A DNA stretch of 36,702 nucleotides from Oceanicola sp. S124 (GCF_000220565.1 NZ_AFPM01000149.1:1-36702); one strand, 5' to 3'. Numbered from the stretch's first letter, positions 16,218 through 25,209 are shown. Made by a program: numbers and translations. Notes: generated by a model not told the origin, from the letters alone.

Positions 16218-18448
16218 CGGTCCTCCTCGGACGACAGGGGGCGGGGGGAAGCGGGCGCGATCTGCGCCGGGAAATCCCGCGGGTAGAGACGGCCTGCACT
16301 GGTCAGGCCTGCACCGGCATGGCCTGCACTGGACCGCGGAAGCGGGCTTGCAAGGGCCGGTGCCGGGGACGTGGTGGTGATGGGGGCGGATGGCCGGAAG
16401 AGCCAGGGAAGCGCCGCCCGGACGATCTGCGCCATGCGCAGGCCGAGGTCGGCGAAACCGTCGCGCAGCCCGACGAAGCGGATCAGCCCGTAGCTGTAGA
16501 GCACGATGTTGATCAGCGGGATCGCCACGCCCAGGGTCTTCTCGGTATGGAGGCCAATGGCCACGTAGAAGGTCATCAGCGCCAGGATCGCCAGGTTGAA
16601 CAGGAAGGCATAGGGCGGGATGAAGCTGCGCGACGCCAGCTTGGGCGTGCGGGTGAAGCTGTGGCGCTTGCCGCCCGCCATCTGCCAGATCGAGGCGAGG
16701 ATCCCCGCCAGGTTCACCGGCAGCAGCATCAGGTTCAGCGCGCAGACCCCGAACAGATCCCACCACTGATAGCCCATGCGGCGCAGGTCCAGCATGTAGA
16801 GCACGAAGTAGGGCGTCATGAACAGCGGGGCCCAGAACAGCGGGTGCGGCTGGTCCACCGCCATCAGCATCAGCGCCAGGATCCCGACATTGCCGATCAG
16901 CGGCGACAGCAGGTAGTGCGAGCGGACCAGCAGCATCGGCAGGGCGCGCAGCATGCCGCCGCGTTTCCAGGTGCTGCACAGCAGGTCGAAGAACAGGATC
17001 AGCCCGCCGTTCGCCCATCTCTTGCGCTGGATCGCCAGGGCACCGAAATCGGCCGGCGTGGCACTGTAGGCCATGGGCGCGAAGTGGTTGTGGACGTGCC
17101 AGCCCCGGTCCTGAAGGTCGATGGTCGAGCCTGTATCCTCGATCACCGTCTTGTCCTGCACGTAGACCTTCACCTGATGGCCGTTCTCTTGCCGGAGTTG
17201 GCAGATATCCTGAAGCGCCCTGGTGCGGATCACTGCATTGGCCCCGACCCAGTAGGCCGCGTCATAGTGGCTTGAGCCCTGGTGGATCAGATACTGGATA
17301 TCGGTCGTCGCGCCCGCGATCCGTTCGACGGGCGAGGGGCCGCCGGGGAAGGTCAGGTAGGGCGTCTGGGCGACGGCGGCATCGGGGCGGTCCTCGAGCT
17401 CTCCGACGAGGGTGAGCATGTAATCCGCCATGATCACGCTGTCGGCGTCCAGGGTCAGCACGTAGTCGGTCTGCGGAATGGTCAGCTCGGCGCTGCTGGT
17501 TGTCGCCGGCACCAGGTACTGGCCATCGTCGCGGGTCTCGACATCCCAGTCAGAGCCCATCAGGCCGAGGTAGGCGTTGAGGTTCATCGCCTTGTTGGGC
17601 CCGTGCGAGAGATTGGCGAAGCGCTTGCGCTGGAAGCTCTCGATCCCGCCAGTCAGCAGGCAGGCCATCAGGTCGTTCTCGCGTTGCGGATCGCAGGCCG
17701 AGGTGCGGAGCAGGCGCCGTGCCTCACCCCGGAAGCGGCGCGCCAGGTCCTCGACCACACGCGATACGACGAAGCTGTCGACGTGGGCGAAGGAGGCGTC
17801 TCCCTCGTCGGCCAACTTGCGGGCGATGCCGTCCAGCCAGTCCGCAAGCGCCCCGTAGGCCGGTCCCCAGGGCGCGCTCGTTGCGGGAGCGGCCAGGGCG
17901 GCGTCGCGGATCCGGCGCCCTTCGGCCAGCCAGTCCTGCACTTCGGCGATGGCGCCCATGGTCTCGGCCAGGGCGGTGTCGTTGCCGGGGGAATCGTCGA
18001 CCAGGACCACGATGCGCTTGTTGCGGTAACGGGCGAGGGCGGCGGACAGCACCGTCTCGATCACCACGCGACGGCTTTCCTGGTAGGACGGGATCAGCAC
18101 GGTGACCGAAGGGGCGTCACTGCGCAGCAGCGCCGGATCGCAGTCGGTCAGCGCGGTGGCCCGGGGCCGGCGCGCGGCCCCGAGGCGGATCACCTGGTAG
18201 CAGAGGGCGCAGTAGAACAGGCCTCCGATCAGGCTGACGAAGGGCAGCATGGGCCAGCCATGCCGGTAAAGCGCATCCACGGCAAAGCCCGAGAAGATCA
18301 GGAAGAGCGTGGCGGACAGGCCGACCGACAGGCCGACCAGCCACAGCTCTGCCCGGTCCAGCCCGGCAGACAGGCGCGCCGGGCGGACCCCGCCCGCTGC
18401 CTTCGCAGCAGGCGGGGGGGCCGTTTCGGCTTGGGACCAGGAGACCAT
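16214..18448 (-). CDS. Membrane-embedded GT2 glycosyltransferase, cellulose-synthase-like
   Basis: The 744-residue protein has two N-terminal membrane helices (about 35-88), a cytoplasmic GT-A domain (about 110-480) and five or six C-terminal helices. The processive GT2 motifs are present: VLVDD (D150/D151), LDADS (DxD at 333-335), VIEDTGS (D437, equivalent to TED) and QRKRW (473-477, equivalent to QxxRW). These bind UDP-sugar and the acceptor in BcsA-type synthases. The gap from the first Asp to DxD is about 183 residues, far longer than in BcsA (about 67), because of an inserted region at about 160-285. No PilZ domain follows; the C-terminus is a Pro/Ser-rich tail. ATG 18448 overlaps the autotransporter stop (TGATG) and has no good ribosome binding site, so translation is probably coupled. 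The polymer made is unknown. Confidence 0.88.
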   Translation of the reverse strand: MVSWSQAETAPPPAAKAAGGVRPARLSAGLDRAELWLVGLSVGLSATLFLIFSGFAVDALYRHGWPMLPFVSLIGGLFYCALCYQVIRLGAARRPRATALTDCDPALLRSDAPSVTVLIPSYQESRRVVIETVLSAALARYRNKRIVVLVDDSPGNDTALAETMGAIAEVQDWLAEGRRIRDAALAAPATSAPWGPAYGALADWLDGIARKLADEGDASFAHVDSFVVSRVVEDLARRFRGEARRLLRTSACDPQRENDLMACLLTGGIESFQRKRFANLSHGPNKAMNLNAYLGLMGSDWDVETRDDGQYLVPATTSSAELTIPQTDYVLTLDADSVIMADYMLTLVGELEDRPDAAVAQTPYLTFPGGPSPVERIAGATTDIQYLIHQGSSHYDAAYWVGANAVIRTRALQDICQLRQENGHQVKVYVQDKTVIEDTGSTIDLQDRGWHVHNHFAPMAYSATPADFGALAIQRKRWANGGLILFFDLLCSTWKRGGMLRALPMLLVRSHYLLSPLIGNVGILALMLMAVDQPHPLFWAPLFMTPYFVLYMLDLRRMGYQWWDLFGVCALNLMLLPVNLAGILASIWQMAGGKRHSFTRTPKLASRSFIPPYAFLFNLAILALMTFYVAIGLHTEKTLGVAIPLINIVLYSYGLIRFVGLRDGFADLGLRMAQIVRAALPWLFRPSAPITTTSPAPALASPLPRSSAGHAGAGLTSAGRLYPRDFPAQIAPASPRPLSSEEDR

Positions 18449-20232
18449 CAGAAGGTCTTGCGCATCTTGAGGCTGGCGACATGTTCCTGCGAGGAACTGT
18501 CGAAGTTGAGGTTGTACTGCGCTTCGGCCGACCAGCCGCCGACGTTGAAGGCGGTGAAGCCCGCGGCAAGGTTCCAGACCTGCCCGTCGCCCGCGCCCGT
18601 CGTCGAGAAGCCCGAGACCCCGGTGCCGTCCGAGGCGAGGGTCGCGGTCAGCGGCAGGTCGCTTTCGGAATAGATCGTGGTCCCGATGCGGGCGAAGGCG
18701 CGCAACACGCTGCCGTCCGCGTCGCGGCGGGTGGTGCCCACCTCGAGCGCGGGAGAGAGGCTGAAGACCACCTCCTCGCTGGCATCGACGCTCAGCGCGG
18801 CGCTGCCGCCGGTCTCGGTGAAGGCATCCGAGCGTACCAGGGTGGTGTCCAGGTCGACGCGCGGCTTCAGGAAGAAGCTGTCGTCACCGATCACGTAGGA
18901 GCCGCGCAGCTTCAGGTTCACCGACGAGACGTTGATCGAACCGGTCAGTGTCTGGGTCGCGCCGCCGACGGTGGCGAAGCGCGTGGTCGACAGATCCCCC
19001 CAGCTGCCGGTCAGCGCCGCCGAGAAGGCGAAGGGACCGGGGGCGTATTTCAGCGAGGCGCCGCCGTGGAACTTCATCCCGTGCGATCCGTCCCCATTGG
19101 GGTTGGTGGTGCGCGAGTTGGACAGGCCGATGCCGCCGCCGACACGCCAGTCGCTGCCGTTGAGGGCGCGCTGCATGCCGGTCGAATACATGGTCGAGAC
19201 GGTGGTCGCCTCGCCGCCCGCCGCACTGTCCTGGGTCAGGTGGCTGTAGGTCAGCTTGGTCCAGTCGCAGGCACCTTCGGCGACTTCGGCATAGAGACCG
19301 GAGGGGACCGAGCAGCTCATCATCGTGTCCGAGAAGCTGAGGGCTTCGAGGAAGCCCGAGTCCAGCGCATCGACATAGGGCGTCGGGGCCAGGTCGTCGT
19401 AGGCAGACTGGGCGCCTTCCAGCGAGCCGCTGTTCAGCACCAGGGCTCCGATCTCGCCCAGGCCCTCGCCACCCGCCGCCATGGCGCGTTGCAGGTAGTC
19501 CGCGATCGTCCCGGCGGTGCCGGTCAGGCCCTCGGGGGCGAAGTTCAGCCCGGTGATGGTCACCTGCACGTCGCCGCCGTCGTTGACCGTCTCGATCGAG
19601 GCGGTGACGAAGGGGTTCTCGGTGATCGACAGGTTCTGCAGCGAGACGCCCTCTCCGGTCGAGACGAAGACGTAGCTTTGCGGCGTCGCGCTGGCGGTGA
19701 CGAAGTTCAGCGTCACGGCCCCTTCCAGCGAGGCCATGCCCGAAACCTCGATCAGGTCGTTGGTGTCGACCGCGGCGCCCATGTCCAGATCCAGCAGCAG
19801 CGTGCTGGTCGAGGAGGTCTCGAGGTTGCCGGTCAGCGCGGTGGTCATCACGGTGCCGGTGCCGCCGGGCGACAGGGTGCCGGCGACGGACACCGTGTTG
19901 CCGGTGCCCAAGTCGAGGATCGAGCCGGTTTCCAGCAGCGAGCCCTCGTAGTTGTTGAAGTCATTGGCCCAGGGGCCCAGCACCACGTTGCCGCTGATCG
20001 TGCCGTAGTTCTCGACCAGGATGTCGTTGCCCTCGGCCTGGATGGCGTAGTCGTCCACCCCGCCGGCGTTGTCGATTGTGCCGTAGTTGGTGACGGTGTT
20101 CTGCAGGCCGGTGTCCAGGAAGACCCCCGCGAAGCCGGCGCCGCCGGTCACCGTGGCGCCTTCGGCGATATTGGCCGAGAGGTTGCCGAAGCCGGTCAGG
20201 CTGATGCCGTTGCCGGTGGCGCTGACGCTGCC
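18448..20232 (-). CDS. Autotransporter, C-terminal part with beta-barrel (downstream of a frameshift)
   Basis: These 594 codons continue the passenger of the upstream gene after a one-base shift at 20233. They begin GSVSATGNGISLTGFGN, carry the last passenger rungs and the autochaperone-like region, then an autotransporter beta-domain of about 270-280 residues. That domain ends in alternating hydrophobic strands and the outer-membrane signature Phe (SLKMRKTF). Two Cys lie in the linker before the barrel (MMSCSVPSG and EGACDW). A start inside the upstream frame (ATG near 20259) could only yield protein without a signal peptide, so on its own this part would not reach the outer membrane. The stop overlaps the GT2 start. 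The barrel itself looks intact. Confidence 0.85.
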   Translation of the reverse strand, partial: GSVSATGNGISLTGFGNLSANIAEGATVTGGAGFAGVFLDTGLQNTVTNYGTIDNAGGVDDYAIQAEGNDILVENYGTISGNVVLGPWANDFNNYEGSLLETGSILDLGTGNTVSVAGTLSPGGTGTVMTTALTGNLETSSTSTLLLDLDMGAAVDTNDLIEVSGMASLEGAVTLNFVTASATPQSYVFVSTGEGVSLQNLSITENPFVTASIETVNDGGDVQVTITGLNFAPEGLTGTAGTIADYLQRAMAAGGEGLGEIGALVLNSGSLEGAQSAYDDLAPTPYVDALDSGFLEALSFSDTMMSCSVPSGLYAEVAEGACDWTKLTYSHLTQDSAAGGEATTVSTMYSTGMQRALNGSDWRVGGGIGLSNSRTTNPNGDGSHGMKFHGGASLKYAPGPFAFSAALTGSWGDLSTTRFATVGGATQTLTGSINVSSVNLKLRGSYVIGDDSFFLKPRVDLDTTLVRSDAFTETGGSAALSVDASEEVVFSLSPALEVGTTRRDADGSVLRAFARIGTTIYSESDLPLTATLASDGTGVSGFSTTGAGDGQVWNLAAGFTAFNVGGWSAEAQYNLNFDSSSQEHVASLKMRKTF

Positions 20233-20233
20233 T

Positions 20234-22678
20234 GTCCTCGGTGAGGGTTGCGGTGACATTGCCGGTGGCCGAGGCCGCGACCAGGCCGTTGCCGCCGGCG
20301 GTCATCGTGCCGGTGTAGGTCACGCCAACCTCGCCCGAGCCCTCGTTGATCGCCGAGGCACCATCGCCCCCCGCGTCCACGTCGCCGTCGACGGTCACCC
20401 AGACCTCGCCGTTCGACGAACTGGCCAGGACACCTGCGCCGCCGGCGTCGATGTCGCCGGTCATCTCGACGGTCACGGTGTTGCTGCTCTCGTTGCCGGC
20501 TTCGATGCCGGTGCCGCCGCTGGTGATGCTGCCGTCGGTCATCCGCACCACGACCGCGCCGGTCGAGGACAGGGCCGCGATGCCGCGCGCCTGGGCCCCG
20601 AGGTCGCCGGCCTTGCGGACATAGACGGTGCCCGCGCCCTCGTTCTGGGCCAGGATGCCGTCGCCATAGGCCGCGAGCGTGCCGTCCTGGGTCACGTTCA
20701 CGTCGCCATTGGCGCTGTAGGCGTGGATGCCGGTATTGCCCGCGTCCAGCGTGCCGGTCTGTTCGACCGTGACGGTGGCCGCGCCGAGGCTCTCGGCGAA
20801 GATCCCGTAAGAGCCGCTGTCGACCGCCCCGGCAACCTTCACGGTGACGGCGGCATTGGGGCTGCGTGCCTCGACGCCGACGCCGCCGGCGAGGATGTCG
20901 CCGGTGTGCTGGACCGAGACCGTGTCGTAGCTGCCGGACGAGCCGCTGGCGATGTAGATCCCGCCCTGCGCCGCGTCGATGAGCCCGTTGGTCATGACCG
21001 AGGCCGCACCCTGGGCGGTGGTCAGGTGGACGCCGTTGCCGCCGGTCGAGGTGAGGTCGCCGGTCCAGTTCAGGGCGGCGGTCGCGTTGCCCTCGGTTTC
21101 CAGGTGGAAGGCATCATAGCCGCCGGTCACGGCGCCGCTGCCCGACGCGCTGACCGGGCCGTTGGCCGAATAGAGGTAGACGCCGAAGCCGTCGGTGCCG
21201 GTGATGTCGCCGGACCAGCTCAGCGCCGCGGTCTGCGCGCCGGTATTGGTGATGTTGACGCCGTCGAGGCCCGCCGCGATGGTGCCCGAGCCCTTCAGGT
21301 TGGTCGCCCCGCTGGACGAGAAGACCTTCACGCCGGTCCCCGAGGTCGAGGTGATGTCGCCGGTCCAGTTGACCGTGGCCGTGGTGCCTGCGGTGTTGCT
21401 GGCGGTGATCGCGTCAAGCTCTGCCGTGACCGTGCCGCTGCCGCTGACATTGGCGCCGCCGGTGGTCGACTTGGCCACCAGGCCGTAGCCGGTGGTCGCG
21501 GCGATATCGCCGTTCCACAGCACGTTGGCATCGCCACCGTCGGCATCTGCGGTCAGCGCATCCGTATGCGCCTGCACCGTGCCGCTGCCCTGGATCGTGG
21601 CGCTGCCGCCGATGGTCTCAACCCGCGCGCCGAAGCTCAGCTGCGAGGTGATGTCCCCGGTCCATTTCAGCGAGGCGGGCTGGCTGTCGTTCTCGGTCAG
21701 CACGTAGAAGCCGAAGTCGCCGGCGGTGACGGTGCCGCTGCCCTCGATATCCGCGCCGCCATTGGCGGAATAGACGCGGGCGCCAAAGCCGTTGGTGGCG
21801 GTAATGTCGCCGTCCCAACCCAGCCAGGCATCGGCCTCGTCGCCCCGGGCATCCAGGTCGAAGCCGTTCTGATCGGCGATGACCGTACCGCTGCCGGTGA
21901 CGCTGACCGCGCCGTCATCAGCGCTCAGGACCACAGCGCTGCCGCCGTTCGAGGTGATGTCCCCATCCCAGTTGAAGCTGGTGTCCGCGCCTGCGCCGCG
22001 CGAATCAAGGGTCACCGCATCCAGTTGCGAGACGATGTTGCCCGACCCCTCTGCCGAGGCGGCGCCGTTGTCGGCCTTCAGGAAGATGCCACGGCCCTCG
22101 GTCGAGGTCAGGTCGCCGTCCCAGTTCAGGGCGGCGGCGCCGAGCCGGGGGTTGGTTGAGATCGCGTCGAGCGTCGCGGTCACGCTGCCCGTACCCTCGA
22201 TCACTGCTGCGCCCTGGTCGGCATAGGCATGGATGCCGCGGCCGCCGGTGGCGGTGATGTCGCCCTCGTGGTGGATGTAGACATCGCCGTCGATGGTCCC
22301 GGCCAGGATGCCGTCAGCGCCCTCGACGATGATCGCCTGGCTGCCGGTATTGCTGAGCAGGGTGATATTGGTGGTCTCGGTCTCGTAGGAGATGCCGGCG
22401 ACGCCCGCGGCGGGGGCGATGTCCTGGGTCAGCTCCTTGACCTCGAGGGTCACGAAGGGATCGGTGACAGAGAGGCCGGCCGACTGGTCGCCGGTGCAGG
22501 TGGCGGTCATGCCGTCCACGGTGCAGCCTGCGGCGGGCGGGGCGGGCGGCTCGATCGGAGTGGCCATGGCCGCGGTGGACACCAGCATCGTGGTGCCGAG
22601 CAGCAGCGTCAGGCCGGCAATGCCGCCCGTGGTGGTCGCGCCCAGTGTCCCCTGCGCGCGATGTGTCGTCCCAGCCAT
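20234..22678 (-). CDS. Autotransporter, N-terminal part: signal peptide and repeat passenger (frameshifted)
   Basis: These 815 codons encode the signal sequence (MAGTTHRAQG..., hydrophobic GLTLLLGTTMLVSTAAMA) and a Gly/Ala/Thr/Asp-rich beta-helical passenger of a type V (autotransporter) protein. The start is ATG 22678, with AAGGG seven bases upstream; an ATG at 22699 has poor spacing. As read, the frame runs past 20233 into an Arg/Gln-rich shadow and stops at 19961. Removing one base at 20233 (an A on the coding strand, between GAC and GGC) restores a single protein of about 1409 residues with the repeat pattern unbroken across the joint (TED then GSVSATGNG). This is either a pseudogene or a sequencing error. 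No slippery run is present, so programmed frameshifting is unlikely. It heads an operon with the GT2 and Sel1 genes. Confidence 0.83.
20911..22270 (-). repeat. Tandem ~150-bp coding repeats in the autotransporter passenger
   Basis: Residues about 137-590 are a tandem array of 49-51-residue units. Each opens W(D/T/N/S)GD(I/L)T, is followed by GxG at about 10-12 and (S/T)xxGxAxVxGSGTV at about 16-30, then a xxDAxxxxxxxG half. Eight full units (starting at residues about 137, 186, 237, 288, 339, 388, 438 and 488) and a degenerate ninth are visible. After them come shorter half-units of about 23-27 residues. The DNA copies are diverged, so recent expansion is not evident. A two-rung beta-helix repeat is the likely structure. 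Confidence 0.85.
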
Positions 22679-22744
22679 GATATAACCCTTAAAATCCATG
22701 TCCCCGATGCCGCCCTCAATTCCCCGGCGGCAATATCGCTCCCA

Positions 22745-22773
22745 CTTAGCACCGTCGTCTTCCGTATGGTCAA
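22745..22773 (-). promoter_or_regulatory. Candidate promoter for the autotransporter operon
   Basis: On the minus strand TTGACC (22773-22768) is followed after 17 bases by GCTAAG (22750-22745), a moderate sigma-70 match about 70 bp before the start codon. The leader also holds a GCCGCC/GGCGGC hairpin (22709-22731). The rest of the 196-bp gap shows nothing else convincing. Confidence 0.25.
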
Positions 22774-22874
22774 TTTATTAACGTGGGTATGCGTTCGAAC
22801 CCCGGCCCCTGTTGCAAAGAGGTCGTGGCGAGGCATCTGTTCGGGGTGGCCCGCGGCAGGGGCCGGGCGCCGGG

Positions 22875-23591
22875 CTACATTCGGGCCCTTCTCAGCACCC
22901 GGTCCGTGCCGAGGTTCAGCAGCAGGGTCATCGCCACGATCAGCACCAGGGCGGCGAACATCAGGTCGATCTTCATCCGCGCGTTGGCCATCAGCATCAG
23001 GTAGCCCAACCCCTTCGAGGCGCCGACCCATTCGCCGATCACCGCCCCGGTCGGCGCATAGGTCACGGCGATGCGCAGCGCGGCGCCGAGATGGGGCAGG
23101 GCATGGGGCAGCCGCAGCCAGAGCAGGGTGCGCAGGGGCGAGGCACCGCTGATCTGGGCGAGGTCGAGCACGGCCGGCGGGGTCGCCTCCAGCCCGTCGC
23201 GCAGCCCCGAGGCGACGGGGAAGAACACCAGCAGCACGGTCATCGCCACCTTCGGCCCCGGCCCGTAGCCCATCCACAGGGTCAGCACCGGCGCCAGCAC
23301 GAAGACCGGCAGCGCCTGCGAGGCGACCAGACCCGGCCCGGCCAGCCGCCCAAGGCGCGGCGACAGCGTCATCGCCACCGCCGCCGCGAGGCCCAGCACC
23401 AGCCCAAGCGCCAGCCCGGCCAGGGTCTCCGAGAGCGTCACCAGCAGGTTGGGCCAGAGCACCCCTGCATCGGTGAAAAGCGTCACCGCCACGGCCTGCG
23501 GCGCGGGCAGGATATAGGGCGGCACGAGGCCCGAAAGGCTGACGGCGGCCCAGGCGAAAAGCGGCAGCAGGACAGGCAGAAGGCGGCTCAT
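22875..23591 (-). CDS. thiX: Thiamin-precursor ABC transporter permease ThiX
   Basis: The 238-residue inner-membrane permease is of the SsuC/TauC/ThiX (binding-protein-dependent, BPD) type, with about six helices. The EAA coupling loop is ISGASPLRTLLWLRLPHALP, followed by GAVIGEWVGASKGLGYL, a family hallmark. It forms the channel for a pyrimidine precursor of thiamin delivered by ThiY and powered by ThiZ. The start overlaps the thiZ stop by four bases, and it is the last gene of the riboswitch-controlled thi operon. Family membership alone cannot separate ThiX from nitrate/sulfonate permeases. The operon context decides it. Confidence 0.9.
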   Translation of the reverse strand: MSRLLPVLLPLFAWAAVSLSGLVPPYILPAPQAVAVTLFTDAGVLWPNLLVTLSETLAGLALGLVLGLAAAVAMTLSPRLGRLAGPGLVASQALPVFVLAPVLTLWMGYGPGPKVAMTVLLVFFPVASGLRDGLEATPPAVLDLAQISGASPLRTLLWLRLPHALPHLGAALRIAVTYAPTGAVIGEWVGASKGLGYLMLMANARMKIDLMFAALVLIVAMTLLLNLGTDRVLRRARM

Positions 23592-24283
23592 GCGGCCTCC
23601 GCCAGGTGGGCCAGCAGGCGGGCGGCGGAGAGCGCCAGCTCGGGGTCGTCGGGGGCGCGGGGATGGGGCGGGGGCAGGGGCGGCAGGTCCTGCAGACGCC
23701 GGTCGCGCAGCAGCAGCACCCGATCTCCGAGGCGCAGGGCCTCGGCGGGATCATGGGTGACCATCATCACCCGGCGGCCCTGCAACTGCGCATGGGCAAG
23801 CGCCTGCATGCCCGCCCGGGTGGCCGGGTCCAGCGCCGAGAAGGGCTCGTCCAGCAGCACCAGCGGGGCGGCGTCGAACAGCACCCGCGCCAGCGCCACC
23901 CGCTGCCGCTGCCCACCCGAGAGAACCTCGGGCCGCTCCCTGCCGCGCCCGGCAAGTCCGACCGCCGTCAGCATCGCCTCGGCGCGCGCCGGGTCGGGGC
24001 GCGCACCGCGCAGCCGCGCGGCCAGCTGGACGTTCGCGGCGAGGCTCAGCCGGTCCTGCAACAGGTCCTGCTGTGCCAGCCAGCCGATACGGGACGGCAC
24101 AATGCGCCGCCCCTCCAGCCGGGCGCCCGACGGCAGGCCGGCCAGCAGGCGCAGCAGCGTCGACTTGCCCGCGCCCGAAGGGCCCAGCAGGCAGGTCCAG
24201 CCGGGCGGCAGGGCCAGGTCCAGGTCGCGGACCAGCTCCTGCCCCTCCAGCAGGACGCGACCCTGCAGACGCGCTTCGCTCAT
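23588..24283 (-). CDS. thiZ: Thiamin-precursor ABC transporter ATP-binding protein ThiZ
   Basis: This 231-residue ATPase has Walker A GPSGAGKSTLLRLLAG near residue 35, signature [15 protein letters not shown], Walker B LVLLDEPFSALD and H-loop MVTHDPAEALRLGD. All are intact, and the protein is of the nitrate/sulfonate/thiamin-precursor subclass. It drives ThiX. It overlaps thiY upstream and thiX downstream by four bases each. Confidence 0.91.
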   Translation of the reverse strand: MSEARLQGRVLLEGQELVRDLDLALPPGWTCLLGPSGAGKSTLLRLLAGLPSGARLEGRRIVPSRIGWLAQQDLLQDRLSLAANVQLAARLRGARPDPARAEAMLTAVGLAGRGRERPEVLSGGQRQRVALARVLFDAAPLVLLDEPFSALDPATRAGMQALAHAQLQGRRVMMVTHDPAEALRLGDRVLLLRDRRLQDLPPLPPPHPRAPDDPELALSAARLLAHLAEAA

Positions 24284-25206
24284 TCCGCGGCCACGGCGAT
24301 CTCGGTGACCTCGGGGGCGGTGGCGATCAGGCCCATCTCGACCATGTAGGCACCGAAGTCCGCATAGCGCGCGCTGTCCAGCGCCGCCGGATCGGTGGCA
24401 AAATGGGGATAGCTGTCGGCCCAGGCCAGTTCGTTCAGCGTATCGTCCACCTCGGCCGAGTAGCCGGCGAAGTCCAGCCAGCCGGCCTCGGGGGCTTCGG
24501 CAATCTCGCGCGCCGCGCGGGCGGTGGCCGAGAGGAAGGCGGCGATGCGCGGATCGTCGGTGGCCTCGCTGGCGGCAAGGTAGATCAGCTCGTCATAGGC
24601 GGGCACGCCGTTCTCTTCCGGCAGGAAGCAGCGCCCTTCGCGGCCCACGCCGGTCATCTGGTGCAGCTCGAAGTTGCGGAACGCGCCCGAGACCGCATCG
24701 ACCTGGTCCGAGACCAGCGCCGGGGTGAGCGAGAAGTTGACGTTGATCTGGGTCACCTCCGAGGGCTCGACGCCATTGTGGCGCAGCATGCGGTGCAAAA
24801 GCGCCTCCTCGATCCCGGCCACCGAGAAGCCGACGCGGCGGCCGGCCATGTCGGCAAGGCTCTGCACCGGCCCGTCCGCATCCACCATCACGCAATAGAG
24901 CGGGCTGTCGATCAGCGTGCCGACCCGCTTCACCGGCAGTCCGGCGTCGTGCTGCAGGTAGAGCTGGGGCTGGTAGCTGACGGCCAGGTCGACCTCTCCG
25001 GCGGCGACCATCTTGGGCGGATCGGCGGGATCGGCGGGGGCGATGATCTGCACCTCCAGCCCGGCGTCGGCGAAATAGCCGCGTTGCTCTGCGACGATGA
25101 TCGGGCCGTGGTCGGGGTTCACGAACCAGTCCAGCATGACCGAGAAGGGCTCGGCCATGGCGGGCAGGGGCAGAAGCAGGGCGAGGGCGGTGAGGGGGGT
25201 GCGCAT
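24280..25206 (-). CDS. thiY: Thiamin-precursor binding protein ThiY (NMT1/THI5-like)
   Basis: The 308-residue periplasmic binding protein has a short signal peptide (MRTPLTALALLLPLPAMAE). An NMT1/THI5-like domain follows: MLDWFVNPDHGPIIVAEQRG at the start of the mature part, GYFADAGLEVQI, then PPKMVAAGEVDLAVSYQPQ. ThiY proteins bind N-formyl-4-amino-5-aminomethyl-2-methylpyrimidine (a thiamin breakdown product) or HMP. Most of the nearby genes support this, but the tenA and ylmB-type enzymes needed to convert the formyl compound are absent here, so they must lie elsewhere or the ligand is HMP. It starts 3 bp after thiD. Confidence 0.9.
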   Translation of the reverse strand: MRTPLTALALLLPLPAMAEPFSVMLDWFVNPDHGPIIVAEQRGYFADAGLEVQIIAPADPADPPKMVAAGEVDLAVSYQPQLYLQHDAGLPVKRVGTLIDSPLYCVMVDADGPVQSLADMAGRRVGFSVAGIEEALLHRMLRHNGVEPSEVTQINVNFSLTPALVSDQVDAVSGAFRNFELHQMTGVGREGRCFLPEENGVPAYDELIYLAASEATDDPRIAAFLSATARAAREIAEAPEAGWLDFAGYSAEVDDTLNELAWADSYPHFATDPAALDSARYADFGAYMVEMGLIATAPEVTEIAVAAE

Positions 25207-25209
25207 CTG

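Noticed and set aside
16218-17018. Upstream extension of the Sel1-repeat reading frame to 17018
   Set aside because: The extension lies wholly inside the GT2 gene in another frame. The signal peptide and a strong ribosome binding site fix the start at 16217.
20227-20245. Programmed ribosomal frameshift joining the two autotransporter halves
   Set aside because: The joint has no slippery heptamer, no homopolymer and no obvious downstream pseudoknot; a one-base mutation or read error is simpler.
20087-22159. 690-codon plus-strand open frame opposite the autotransporter
   Set aside because: It mirrors the repeat passenger (Gly/Ala/Asp-rich) with no start signal or family resemblance. The minus strand has a signal peptide, repeats and a barrel.
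20911-22270. Tandem DNA repeats considered as a CRISPR array or satellite
   Set aside because: The units are about 150 bp, diverged, keep the reading frame and encode a protein repeat; there are no spacers or conserved direct repeats of CRISPR size.
22785-22825. GTTCGAACCCCGGC resembling a tRNA T-arm upstream of the autotransporter
   Set aside because: The flanking bases cannot form the T-stem on either strand, and no anticodon arm or acceptor stem is present, so it is not a tRNA or a clear attachment site.
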